Source: Lichenicola sp964247735 (lineage in GTDB: Bacteria > Pseudomonadota > Alphaproteobacteria > Acetobacterales > Acetobacteraceae). From it: a stretch of DNA of 64,000 nucleotides. How positions within the stretch are numbered: position 1 is the stretch's first letter; every line of letters begins with the position of its first letter. The stretch lies in contig CAXTVS010000007.1 in NCBI GenBank assembly GCA_964247735.1, positions 1 through 64,000 of the forward strand, written 5' to 3'. This document shows positions 1 to 8,067 of the stretch, piece after piece. Both the position numbers and the translations under genes were made by a program. The notes below the pieces were generated by a model, which saw only the letters and a list, made by a program, of their open reading frames with translations, ran no database searches and was not told the DNA's origin.

Positions 1-2918
1 AGCTGCCCGCCCTCGCCGGGCTTGGCGCCCTGCGCCATCTTGATCTCGATCTCGCGGCAGTCGTTCAGGTACTGCGCGGTGACGCCGAACCGGCCCGAGC
101 CCACCTGCTTGATCGCCGACGATGCGTTGTCGCCGTTCGGGCGCGGGCGGGACCGCGACGGGTCCTCGCCACCCTCGCCGGAATCCGACTTGGCGCCGAT
201 CCGGTTCATCGCGATCGACAGCGTCTCATGTGCTTCCGGGCTGAGCGCGCCCAGCGAGATGCCCGGCGCCAGCAGGCGCTTCCTGATCTCGGTGATGCTT
301 TCGACGTCCTCCACCGGGATCGCCGTGCGTCCCTCGCGGAAGTCGAGCAGGTCGCGCAGCGCCACCGGCGGCTGCCGGCGCACCGCATCGGCGTAGCGGC
401 GGTAGGTGGTGAAGCTGTCGCTGCCGACCGCGCTCTGCAGGGTGTGGATCAGCCCGCCGTCGAACGCATGCACCTCGCCCCGCCGGCGGAGCTTGTAGAG
501 CCCGCCCACGGGAAGCACCACCGCGTCCTCGTCCCAGGCGCGACGGTGGAAGCCCAGCACGTTGCGCGCCAGGCCCGACAGGCCGATGCCGGAGATGCGC
601 GACGGCATGCCGGGGAAGAACTCCGCCACCAGCGCGCGCGACAGGCCGATCGCCTCGAAGTTGTAGCCGCCGCGATAGGACGCGATCACCGAGATGCCCA
701 TCTTGGACATCACCTTGAGCAGGCCCTTGTCGATCGCGTTGCGGTAGCGTTCCACCGCGGTGCGCAGCGTCATGTCGCCGAACAGGCCGCGGCGGTGGCG
801 GTCGGCGATGCTTTCCTGCGCCAGGTACGCGTTCACCGTGGTCGCACCCGAGCCGATCATGATGGCGATCGCGTGCACGTCCACGCATTCCGCCGTACGG
901 ACGTTGAGGCTGGTGAAGGTGCGGAGCGAGTTGCGCACCAGGTGCGTGTGCACCGCTGCGGTGGCCAGGATCATTGGGATGTAGGCGCGCTCCGGGCCCT
1001 GGTGCTCGTCGGTCAGGAACACGTGGCTGCAGCCTTCGCGCACCCGCTCCTCGGCCTCGCGCCGGATGCGGCCGAGCGCGTCGCGCAGGCCTGCCTCGCC
1101 CTGGCCCGCTGCAAAGGTGCAGTCGATCACGCAAGCGCTGCCGCCCAGGAACTCCAGCAGCGCGTGGCACTCGCCGCTGGTCAGCACCGGGCTGTCGAGC
1201 TGCAGCAGCTCGCACTGGCCGCCGTTCTCGTCCAGCACGTTGCCGAGGTTGCCGAGCCGGGTGGTCAGGCTCATCACCCGCGTCTCCCGCAGGGAATCGA
1301 TCGGCGGATTGGTGACCTGGCTGAACGCCTGGCGGAAGTAGTGCGACAGGCCGCGATAGTACTCCGACAGCACCGCGAGCGGGGTGTCGTCGCCCATGGA
1401 GCCGACCGCCTCGGCGCCGTCGGCCACCATCGGGTGCAGGATGACCTCCAGCTCCTCCAGCGTGGTGCCGACCGCCACCTGCCGGCGACGCAGCTCCTCG
1501 CCGCTCCAGCCCGCCGGCTCGACGGCATCGTCGCGCACGATCCGGTCGATGCGGTTGATGCGGCCGACCCAGCCCTCGAAGTCCTGGCGCTGCGACAGCA
1601 TGTCGAGCAGGTCGTCGTCGCCGTAGAAGCGCGGCGCGTCGAGATCCACCGCGACCGTCTGGCCGGGCCCGAGCCGGCCGCGGCTTAGGATGTCGCCTTC
1701 GGGAATCTTGACCATGCCGGTCTCGGAGCCGACCACCAGCATCTTGCTCGCGGTGACGGTGTAGCGCAGCGGGCGCAAGCCGTTGCGGTCGAGCCCCGCG
1801 ATCACCCAGCGCCCGTCGGTGCCGCAGATCGCCGCCGGCCCGTCCCAGGGCTCCATCACCGCGTTGCAGTACTCGAACATCGCCTTGTGCGCAGGCTTCA
1901 TCTCGGGGCCCGTGGTGGTTGCCGCCGGCACCAGCAGCGCCTTCGCCATCGGCGCGTCGCGCCCGGCGAAGCACAGCAGCTCGAACACGTTGTCCAGCGT
2001 GGCGGTATCGGAGCCGCCGGCCTGGATCACCGGCTTGACGTCGTCCATGAACGGGTCGAGCACCGGGTCGGCGAGCCGTGTCTCGTGGCTCTTCATCCAG
2101 TTGGTGTTGCCAGACACCGTGTTGATCTCGCCGTTGTGCGCGAGCTTGCGGAACGGCTGCGCCAGCTTCCAGGTCGGGAAGGTGTTGGTCGAGTAGCGCT
2201 GGTGGTAGATCGCGAACCGGCTGACGAAGCGGGGGTCGCGCAGGTCGGGATAGAACTCGGTCAGGTGCTCGGCCAGGAACATGCCCTTGTAGATCAGCGA
2301 GCGGCAGGACAGCGAGCAGATGTAGAACTCGCCGATCTGCGCCGCGATCACCTGCTTCTCGATCCGGCGCCGGATCACGTACAGGTCGCGCTCGAAGTCG
2401 GGCTCGGCGGATCCGCGCTGGTTGCGGATCATGATCTGCTCGATCTCGGGCCGGGTGGCGTTCGCCTTCTCGCCGATGCAGGCTGTGTCGATCGGCACCT
2501 GGCGCCAGCCGTAGATGCCGTAGCCGAACGCCAGGATCTCGGTCTCGACGATCTGCCGGCAGCGCTCCTGCGCCGCGAGGTCGGTCTTGGGCAGGAACAC
2601 CTGCCCGACCGCGATCAGGCTGCCGCCGGGCGCGTTGCCGGTGCGCGCGATCGCGTCGGCGAAGAAGTCCTGCGGGATCTCCAGGTGGATGCCGGCGCCG
2701 TCGCCGGTCTTGCCGTCGGCATCCACCGCGCCGCGGTGCCACACCGCGCGGAGTGCTGCGATCGCCGCCTCGACCACGTCGCGGCGCTTGACGCCGTCAA
2801 GTGCTGCCACCAGGCCGACGCCGCAGGCGTCGTGCTCGTCCGACGGGTCGTAGCTGCCGGACAGGGCCGAAACGTTGGCGTCCCACGCGGCGACGAATTC
2901 GGTTCCGGATTCGGTCAT
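1..2918 (-). CDS. gltB: Glutamate synthase (NADPH) large subunit, C-terminus off the left edge
   Basis: Large subunit of the GltBD enzyme, which transfers the glutamine amide to 2-oxoglutarate to make two glutamates. About 972 of the usual ~1500 residues are visible. The class II amidotransferase nucleophile is Cys32 in DACGVGLVA, following a propeptide-like leader. RYSTNTFPTW and NGEINTVSGNTNWM belong to the glutaminase domain. The reading frame leaves the window inside the FMN/2-oxoglutarate domain at IKMAQGAKPGEGGQL. The ATG at 2918 is the first start and lies 26 bases after the preceding DUF2059 gene, so it is the third gene of gltD-DUF2059-gltB. The identification is secure; the FMN and 3Fe-4S ligands lie outside the window. 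Confidence 0.97.
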   Translation of the reverse strand, partial: MTESGTEFVAAWDANVSALSGSYDPSDEHDACGVGLVAALDGVKRRDVVEAAIAALRAVWHRGAVDADGKTGDGAGIHLEIPQDFFADAIARTGNAPGGSLIAVGQVFLPKTDLAAQERCRQIVETEILAFGYGIYGWRQVPIDTACIGEKANATRPEIEQIMIRNQRGSAEPDFERDLYVIRRRIEKQVIAAQIGEFYICSLSCRSLIYKGMFLAEHLTEFYPDLRDPRFVSRFAIYHQRYSTNTFPTWKLAQPFRKLAHNGEINTVSGNTNWMKSHETRLADPVLDPFMDDVKPVIQAGGSDTATLDNVFELLCFAGRDAPMAKALLVPAATTTGPEMKPAHKAMFEYCNAVMEPWDGPAAICGTDGRWVIAGLDRNGLRPLRYTVTASKMLVVGSETGMVKIPEGDILSRGRLGPGQTVAVDLDAPRFYGDDDLLDMLSQRQDFEGWVGRINRIDRIVRDDAVEPAGWSGEELRRRQVAVGTTLEELEVILHPMVADGAEAVGSMGDDTPLAVLSEYYRGLSHYFRQAFSQVTNPPIDSLRETRVMSLTTRLGNLGNVLDENGGQCELLQLDSPVLTSGECHALLEFLGGSACVIDCTFAAGQGEAGLRDALGRIRREAEERVREGCSHVFLTDEHQGPERAYIPMILATAAVHTHLVRNSLRTFTSLNVRTAECVDVHAIAIMIGSGATTVNAYLAQESIADRHRRGLFGDMTLRTAVERYRNAIDKGLLKVMSKMGISVIASYRGGYNFEAIGLSRALVAEFFPGMPSRISGIGLSGLARNVLGFHRRAWDEDAVVLPVGGLYKLRRRGEVHAFDGGLIHTLQSAVGSDSFTTYRRYADAVRRQPPVALRDLLDFREGRTAIPVEDVESITEIRKRLLAPGISLGALSPEAHETLSIAMNRIGAKSDSGEGGEDPSRSRPRPNGDNASSAIKQVGSGRFGVTAQYLNDCREIEIKMAQGAKPGEGGQ

Positions 2919-2944
2919 GGCGGAAGCGTCCTCGCGACCCGTGC

Positions 2945-3454
2945 TCACAGCGCGATGCCCCTCTGCCGCAGCGCCTCGCGCTGCGACGAGAGCACGTCCT
3001 TCGCCACCTGCTGTCCCCAGGCCTGGCCCAGGGCCATGAAGGCCGGCAGGGCTCTGGTCTGCACCTCGACCAGCTTCGCGCCCGTCGGCGAGCGGAAGAA
3101 CGCGTCCGCGGTATCAAGCTGCTCGGTGGTCATCGCATCGGCCCAGTACCGGGTGAAGGCCGCCTCAAGCTCCGGCAGGTGCGACCGCATGGCCGGCAGC
3201 AACACCTGGTCGACGATCCGGCCCGACTCCGCCGCGTCCTTGCCTTGCCCGGACACCAGCTGGACCATGAGGCCGCGCATCGCGGTCATGACCTGCTCCA
3301 TGCGCGCCTTGCCGCCGGTGTCGGCCATGAGCCGGGACGCCGCCGCCAGATGCGCCGGGCCGATTGCCTTGTCCGCGGCCCGGGCCGCCACGCCGGGGGT
3401 CGTGCCGAGCAGCAGCACGCCAAGCGCCGCCCGCGTCGTGTGCATCGCGCTCAT
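2945..3454 (-). CDS. DUF2059-type exported protein between gltD and gltB
   Basis: A protein of 169 residues. Residues 1-27 look like a signal peptide (basic start, then a hydrophobic run ending ARAAD), so a periplasmic location is inferred. The rest is helical, with a segment (FFRSPTGAKLVEVQTRALP) typical of the DUF2059 family, whose biochemical function is not established. The ATG at 3454 shares ATGA with the gltD stop codon, indicating translational coupling. A second ATG three codons later is possible. A periplasmic protein between two cytoplasmic enzyme subunits is odd. A role in ammonia assimilation would be pure inference from position. Confidence 0.8.
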   Translation of the reverse strand: MSAMHTTRAALGVLLLGTTPGVAARAADKAIGPAHLAAASRLMADTGGKARMEQVMTAMRGLMVQLVSGQGKDAAESGRIVDQVLLPAMRSHLPELEAAFTRYWADAMTTEQLDTADAFFRSPTGAKLVEVQTRALPAFMALGQAWGQQVAKDVLSSQREALRQRGIAL

Positions 3455-4908
3455 TCCGCCGCCTCCGCCACCCGTTCCGCCGCCTGTCGTTCCAGCCAGC
3501 GATGCATCTGCTCGGCGGCGTCGCGGCCGTCGCGGATCGCCCACACCACCAGGCTGGCGCCGCGCACGATGTCGCCGGCGCCGAACACGCCGGGCAGGCT
3601 GGTCATGAAGCTGGAATGGCCCACCTTGAGCGTGCCCCAGCGCGACACCTCCAGCGCCGACTCGCCCCAAAGTCCCGGCAGGTCCTCGGGATCGAAGCCG
3701 AGCGCCTTGATCACGATGTCGGCGTCCAGGACGAAGCCGCTGTTCTCGACCGGGTCGACCGACTGCCGGCCGGACGCGTCGGGCAGGCCGAGCTTCATCC
3801 GCACCGCGCGCACGCCCGTTACCCGCTCGTCGCCGAGGAACGCTTCGGGAGCGGCGAGCCAGACAAACTCGACCCCCTCCTCCTCGGCGTTCTTCACCTC
3901 GCGGAGCGAGCCCGGCATGTTGGCGCGGTCGCGCCGGTAGAGGCACTTCACCGACCTGGCGCCCTGACGCACTGCGGTGCGGACGCAGTCCATCGCCGTG
4001 TCGCCGCCGCCGATCACCACCACGTTCTTGTCCCGCGCATCCAGCCTCCCGCTGTCGAACTCCGGCACCGCGTCGCCGAGCGAGCGGCGGTTGGACACGG
4101 TGAGGTAGTCCAGCGCCTTGACCAGGCCATGCAGGCCGGAGCCTGGACCGCCGAGGGCGCGCGACTTGTAGACGCCGGTCGCGATCAGGATCGCGTCGTG
4201 ACGGGCACGCAAGGTGGAGAAGGCGATGGTGGCGTCGTCGTCGACGGCACCGATCCCCCGGCCGAGGTGGAACGTGATCCCGCCCTGCTCGAGCAGGGCG
4301 TGGCGGCGCAGCACGACCTCCTTTTCCAGCTTGAAGCCGGGAATGCCGTAGATCATCAGCCCGCCGACCCGGTCGTAGCGGTCGTAGACGTGCACCTGGT
4401 AGCCCTGCTTGCGCAGCTGCTCGGCCGCCGCCAGCCCTCCGGGACCCGCGCCGACGATACCCACCGAGGCGCTGCGCTCGCGGCGCGGGCGCACCGGCCT
4501 GACCCAGCCCTGGTTCCAGGCGTTGTCGGTGATGAAGCGCTCGACCGCGCCGATGGTGACGCTGTCGAACCCCTTCTCGATCACGCAGTTGCCTTCGCAC
4601 AGGCGGTCCTGCGGACAGATGCGGCCGCAGATCTCGGGAAAGTTGTTGGTGGCGGAGCTGAGTTCGTACGCCTCCTCCAGCCGCCCTTCCGCTGTCAGCT
4701 TGAGCCAGTCCGGGATGTTGTTGCCTACCGGGCAATGCACCTGGCAGAACGGCACGCCGCATTGCGAGCAGCGGCTGGCCTGGGTTGCCGCCTGCGGCAC
4801 CGAGAAGTCGCGGTAGATCTCGCCGAAATCCTGCCGGCGGTCGGACGCGCTGCGCTTGTCCGGCTGGTGCTGGTGCACCGACACGAATTGCAGCATCCGA
4901 TCGGCCAT
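3451..4908 (-). CDS. gltD: Glutamate synthase small subunit (NADPH, FAD, 4Fe-4S)
   Basis: 485 residues, the usual GltD length. It supplies electrons from NADPH through FAD and two 4Fe-4S clusters to GltB. The N-terminal cysteine clusters are visible (RCSQCGVPFCQVHCP near residues 46-60 and ICGRICPQDRLCEGNC near 92-107). A first Rossmann motif GAGPGGLAAAEQL binds FAD, and a second, IGGGDTAMDCVRTA, binds NADPH. AGDIVRG is the late FAD-contact motif. It is the first gene of the operon, with a candidate promoter about 70 bases upstream, and overlaps the DUF2059 gene by four bases. Confidence 0.97.
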   Translation of the reverse strand: MADRMLQFVSVHQHQPDKRSASDRRQDFGEIYRDFSVPQAATQASRCSQCGVPFCQVHCPVGNNIPDWLKLTAEGRLEEAYELSSATNNFPEICGRICPQDRLCEGNCVIEKGFDSVTIGAVERFITDNAWNQGWVRPVRPRRERSASVGIVGAGPGGLAAAEQLRKQGYQVHVYDRYDRVGGLMIYGIPGFKLEKEVVLRRHALLEQGGITFHLGRGIGAVDDDATIAFSTLRARHDAILIATGVYKSRALGGPGSGLHGLVKALDYLTVSNRRSLGDAVPEFDSGRLDARDKNVVVIGGGDTAMDCVRTAVRQGARSVKCLYRRDRANMPGSLREVKNAEEEGVEFVWLAAPEAFLGDERVTGVRAVRMKLGLPDASGRQSVDPVENSGFVLDADIVIKALGFDPEDLPGLWGESALEVSRWGTLKVGHSSFMTSLPGVFGAGDIVRGASLVVWAIRDGRDAAEQMHRWLERQAAERVAEAAE

Positions 4909-4979
4909 GAGCGCCGCTCCCCCACGTCCCGTCCGCAGACCGGACAGGGCGTAGGAAACTAGTGCCGCGGTGGCTGCCG

Positions 4980-5008
4980 ATAAAAGGCAGTCTTGCTGTC
5001 CATTACAA
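4980..5008 (-). promoter_or_regulatory. Candidate sigma-70 promoter for gltD-DUF2059-gltB
   Basis: On the minus strand TTGTAA (5003-5008) and TTTTAT (4980-4985) are separated by 17 bases, each matching consensus at four of six positions. This is the most AT-rich part of the gap upstream of gltD. An inverted repeat CTGCC / GGCAG (4974-4978 and 4986-4990) brackets the -10 box and could be an operator. Predicted only from sequence. Confidence 0.4.
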
Positions 5009-5079
5009 AGGTTCTTGCGCCGTTTGTGGAGAAGAGCGCAATTTTCGTGCGGGAACTGGGGCCGATCCGGTCCTTTACG

Positions 5080-6030
5080 TCATGCAGGCAGCTCGCGCTT
5101 GCCGCCGCCGGGGCGATAGCGCGCAAGGTATCCAGGGACCACCAGCTCGACCGGGGTCGGCGTGATGCCGAGCGCGTCCAGGCCGTCCCGGCCGGGCGTC
5201 ACCACGTTGTCTTGGCTCAGCATCGCCAGCTGGTCGCGGGTGAGCAGCTTGCCGGGCAGGCGCTCCAGCACCGTCGCCTGCAGGCGGGCCAGCGCCGGCG
5301 GCACCGTCAGCAGCGGCTGGCGCCGCCGCATCTCCCCCATCATCCAGGCGAGCAGCTCGCGGAAGGTCCACACGCGCGGGCCGCCCAGCTCGTACAGCCC
5401 GCCGCCGCCGGGATGTCCCGCCGACACCACCACCCGCACCGCGTCGGCGACGTCGCCGGCGTAGACCGGCTGCATCCGGGTGTCGCCGCTGATCACCGGC
5501 ATCACCGGGGAGATCCGCGCCATCGCGCCGAACCGGTTGAAGAACGCATCCTCCGGCCCGAACACCAGGGACGGCCGCAGCACCGTGGCGTTCGGGAACG
5601 CGTCGCGCACCGCGGCCTCGCCGGCGGCCTTGCTCCGGCCATAGGCGCTCGGGCTCGCCGAGTCGGCCCCGATCGCCGACATCTGCACCAGCCGCGTGGC
5701 CCCCGACACCGCGGCCAGGCGCGCGACCCGTCCGGCGCCCTCCTCGTGGATGCGGGTGAACTCGCCGGACTTCCCTTCCGCCAGGATGCCCACCAGGTTG
5801 ACCACGATCGAGGCGCCCTCGACCGCGCGCGCCACCGTGGCGTCGTCGCCCAGGCTGGCGTAGAGCGGCACCACCTGCCCGACCCGGCCCATCATGCGCA
5901 TCTCGTTGGCCCGCGCGGTGTTGCGGCTCGCCACGCGCACCACGTGGCCGTCAGCCGCCAGCCTGCGCACGATGTAGCGCCCCAGGAAGCCGGAGCCGCC
6001 GAACACCGTCGCCACGCTGCGCACTGCCAT
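5080..6030 (-). CDS. NDUFA9-like NAD(P)-binding reductase (extended/atypical SDR)
   Basis: 316 residues from the ATG at 6030, which sits just before the Rossmann motif (VFGGSGFLGR, residues 9-18). Longer upstream starts would add an unlikely Arg/Pro-rich leader. An SDR-type YGRSK (Tyr-x-x-x-Lys) follows a MSAIGAD strand, and the C-terminal half has the substrate-lobe pattern of the complex I NDUFA9 subfamily. Bacterial members are annotated as complex I accessory-like or quinone-related NAD(P)H-binding proteins; the substrate is unknown. It is transcribed towards gltD, 171 bases away, and appears monocistronic. Confidence 0.85.
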   Translation of the reverse strand: MAVRSVATVFGGSGFLGRYIVRRLAADGHVVRVASRNTARANEMRMMGRVGQVVPLYASLGDDATVARAVEGASIVVNLVGILAEGKSGEFTRIHEEGAGRVARLAAVSGATRLVQMSAIGADSASPSAYGRSKAAGEAAVRDAFPNATVLRPSLVFGPEDAFFNRFGAMARISPVMPVISGDTRMQPVYAGDVADAVRVVVSAGHPGGGGLYELGGPRVWTFRELLAWMMGEMRRRQPLLTVPPALARLQATVLERLPGKLLTRDQLAMLSQDNVVTPGRDGLDALGITPTPVELVVPGYLARYRPGGGKRELPA

Positions 6031-6152
6031 GCCGTCTGCACCCTCATGTTCCGGGGCCGCATCTCCCGGAACAGCGACACTACGGGTGCGGGCGGCGCGC
6101 CTCAACCCGCGCCCTGCCCCTGCCGGGATGCGACAAACCCGCACACGGGCTG

Positions 6153-6181
6153 TTGACGGCCCCGACGCGGCTGGCTACATC
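6153..6181 (+). promoter_or_regulatory. Sigma-70 promoter of tRNA-Leu
   Basis: TTGACG at 6153-6158 and TACATC at 6176-6181 are separated by exactly 17 bases. Predicted initiation near 6188 gives a ~30-base leader before the tRNA. The -35 box is near-perfect and the position suits a stable-RNA gene. Confidence 0.7.
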
Positions 6182-6220
6182 GCCCCACCACCCGCGGCCC
6201 CAAGCCGCGGTTGCCCCTCG

Positions 6221-6307
6221 GCCCAGGTGGCGGAATTGGTAGACGCGCAGGTTTCAGGTATCTGTGGCCGCAAGGTCGTGGAAGTTCGAGTCTTCTCCTG
6301 GGCACCA
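6221..6307 (+). tRNA. tRNA-Leu, anticodon CAG
   Basis: The acceptor stem GCCCAGG (6221-6227) pairs perfectly with CCTGGGC (6297-6303). An A discriminator and an encoded CCA end at 6307. The D-arm (GGCGGAATTGGTAGACGC) is the class II leucine type. The anticodon stem CAGGT / ATCTG encloses the seven-base loop TTCAGGT, giving CAG. A long variable arm (TGGCCGCAAGGTCGT) and a TTCGA T-loop follow. CUG is the leucine codon expected to dominate in such a GC-rich genome. Confidence 0.96.
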
Positions 6308-6320
6308 TGAAAGCTGACCA

Positions 6321-6347
6321 TGCCCGGCCGATACGATCGGCCGGGCA
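6321..6347 (+). terminator. Perfect 12-bp hairpin after tRNA-Leu
   Basis: TGCCCGGCCGAT and ATCGGCCGGGCA form a perfect 12-bp stem with the three-base loop ACG, 13 bases downstream of the tRNA CCA end. There is no U-tract, so it is either a Rho-assisted or processing hairpin rather than a classical intrinsic terminator. Confidence 0.5.
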
Positions 6348-6386
6348 GGTCCGTGCTTCGGCGGAACTCCCGCAGCGGAACCCGAC

Positions 6387-7040
6387 GTGAGCGTCACCCA
6401 GTTCATGCCCAACGCCGTCATCCACCTGCACCAGGGCGACCTGCCGGACGGCGTCCCGTTTGGCGCCGCGGTCGCGGTGGACACCGAAACGATGGGCCTC
6501 GACCCGCACCGCGACCGGCTGTGCCTGGTGCAGTTGTCCGCCGGCGACAACACCGCCCACCTGGTGCAGATCGTGCCGGAGCGGCTCGGCGGTGGCGGCG
6601 CCGACTGCCCCAACCTCAAACGGCTGCTGTCCGACCCGGCCGTGGTCAAGCTGATGCACTTCGCGCGCTTCGACGTCGGCATTCTCCAGCACGCGCTCGG
6701 CATCAGGGTGGCGCCGGTGAAGTGCACCAAGATCGCCGCCAAGCTGGTGCGCACCTTCACCGACCGGCACGGGCTGGCGCAGCTGTCGCGCGAGCTGCTG
6801 GGCGTCGAGATGAGCAAGCAGCAGCAGACCTCGGACTGGGGCGCACGAGAGCTGTCGCCCGAGCAGCTCGCCTATGCCGCGTCCGACGTGCTGCACCTCC
6901 ACGCGCTGTGGTCGCGGCTGGAAGCGCTCCTGCTGCGCGAGGACCGGCTGGCGCTGGCGGAAGCCTGCTTCGCCTTCCTGCCGGCCCGCGCCCGGCTCGA
7001 CCTGCTGGGCTACGCGGAGCCCGACCTCTTCGCCCATTGA
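6387..7040 (+). CDS. RNase D-like 3'-5' exonuclease (DEDDy, no HRDC)
   Basis: 217 residues, consisting only of the exonuclease domain. The DEDDy residues are visible: Asp32 and Glu34 in VDTETMG, Asp96 in HFARFDVGIL, and Tyr163/Asp167 in YAASD. E. coli RNase D (~375 aa) carries extra C-terminal HRDC domains that are absent here, which matches the short alphaproteobacterial form. It probably trims tRNA or other structured RNA 3' ends. The GTG at 6387 has AGCGGA upstream; an in-frame ATG at 6405 is an alternative. Its place directly after tRNA-Leu fits an RNA-processing role but does not prove it. Confidence 0.9.
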   Translation: MSVTQFMPNAVIHLHQGDLPDGVPFGAAVAVDTETMGLDPHRDRLCLVQLSAGDNTAHLVQIVPERLGGGGADCPNLKRLLSDPAVVKLMHFARFDVGILQHALGIRVAPVKCTKIAAKLVRTFTDRHGLAQLSRELLGVEMSKQQQTSDWGARELSPEQLAYAASDVLHLHALWSRLEALLLREDRLALAEACFAFLPARARLDLLGYAEPDLFAH

Positions 7041-7185
7041 CGCGCCGCACCGGTGTCGGCGCCCTCGGTTGACGCGTCCGCGGCAGGGTGCCCATACAGG
7101 CCGGCCGGCGTTGGCCGGTCTCCTGCGGAGCCGACACATCCTTGCATGGCATGACCCGGCCTGTTCAGTCGCGGCGGCCGGTCCG

Positions 7186-8067
7186 GTGAGCCCACCGGCC
7201 GATCCGGCCGCCGGCCCCGTGCCGCCGGCGCAGGACCCGGTCGCCGCCGCGGCGCGGCGGCGGCTCAGCCTGGAACAGGGCAGCGGGACCCGGCGCATCC
7301 CCAACGCCAGCCAGATCGCCCGCCGGCGCCGGGTGCTGCGCTGGACCAAATGGGTGCTGCCGGCGGCAGCGCTCCTGCTGCTGGCGTCGATCGCCTCCTG
7401 GCCGGAGCTGCAGCGCTCGATGAACAGCGCCCGCCTCGGCCTGCAGGAGGCGGCACAGGTCCGGGTCGACAGCGGCCGCATGCTCGGCGCGCGCTACCGC
7501 GGGCTGGACGGGCGCAACCGCCCCTACATGATCACCGCGGAGGAGGCCCAGCAGGTTGCCGCCCAGCCGACCGCGGTCCAGCAGGCGGGCGCGCAACAAG
7601 GGGGCGCGCAGCAGGCGGGCCCGCCGGCCGCACCCAGGACGGCCACACCCGACGACCGGATCAACCTGTCCCGCCCGGTCGCCGACTCCCTGGGCCAGAA
7701 CGGCAGCTGGATTCGGATCAGCGCCGCCAACGGGGTCTACATGCAGCACAGCCAGCTTCTCGACCTCGACCGCGACACCCTGCTCTACCGCGACGACGGC
7801 ATCATGATGACCGGACCGGACGCCGACCTCGACCTGAAGCGCGGCGCTGTCGCGTCGAAGGACTGGGTGCACGCGGAAGGGCCGTTCGGCGTGCTCGACG
7901 CGCAGGGCTACTTCATGTCGCAGCACGACGGGCTGGCGCAGTTCCGCGGCCCGGCCCGGCTGGTGCTGAACGACGACCGGATCGCCCAGCCGGTCCCGGC
8001 CGCACCCGCGACCCCCCCGACGGCAGCGGCCGCGCCGGCCCCGCGGCCGGCGGGGCCGGCACCATGA
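7186..8067 (+). CDS. lptC: LPS export ABC transporter periplasmic anchor LptC
   Basis: 293 residues from the GTG at 7186; E. coli LptC has 191. A basic cytoplasmic N-terminus is followed by one membrane segment (about 55-72, VLPAAALLLLASIASW) and a periplasmic beta-jellyroll with repeated motifs such as GVYMQHSQLLDLDRD and LDAQGYFMSQHDGLAQFRGPA. A Gln/Ala-rich spacer near 122-148 and an Ala/Pro-rich tail after ~270 account for the extra length. LptC links the LptBFG transporter to LptA. It starts the lptC-lptA-lptB-rpoN-hpf cluster and overlaps lptA by ATGA. Confidence 0.9.
   Translation: MSPPADPAAGPVPPAQDPVAAAARRRLSLEQGSGTRRIPNASQIARRRRVLRWTKWVLPAAALLLLASIASWPELQRSMNSARLGLQEAAQVRVDSGRMLGARYRGLDGRNRPYMITAEEAQQVAAQPTAVQQAGAQQGGAQQAGPPAAPRTATPDDRINLSRPVADSLGQNGSWIRISAANGVYMQHSQLLDLDRDTLLYRDDGIMMTGPDADLDLKRGAVASKDWVHAEGPFGVLDAQGYFMSQHDGLAQFRGPARLVLNDDRIAQPVPAAPATPPTAAAAPAPRPAGPAP

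Noticed and set aside
226..2742. Long open frame of 838 residues within gltB on the same strand
   Set aside because: Arg/Pro/Gly-rich shadow frame; the gltB frame shows strong family motifs throughout.
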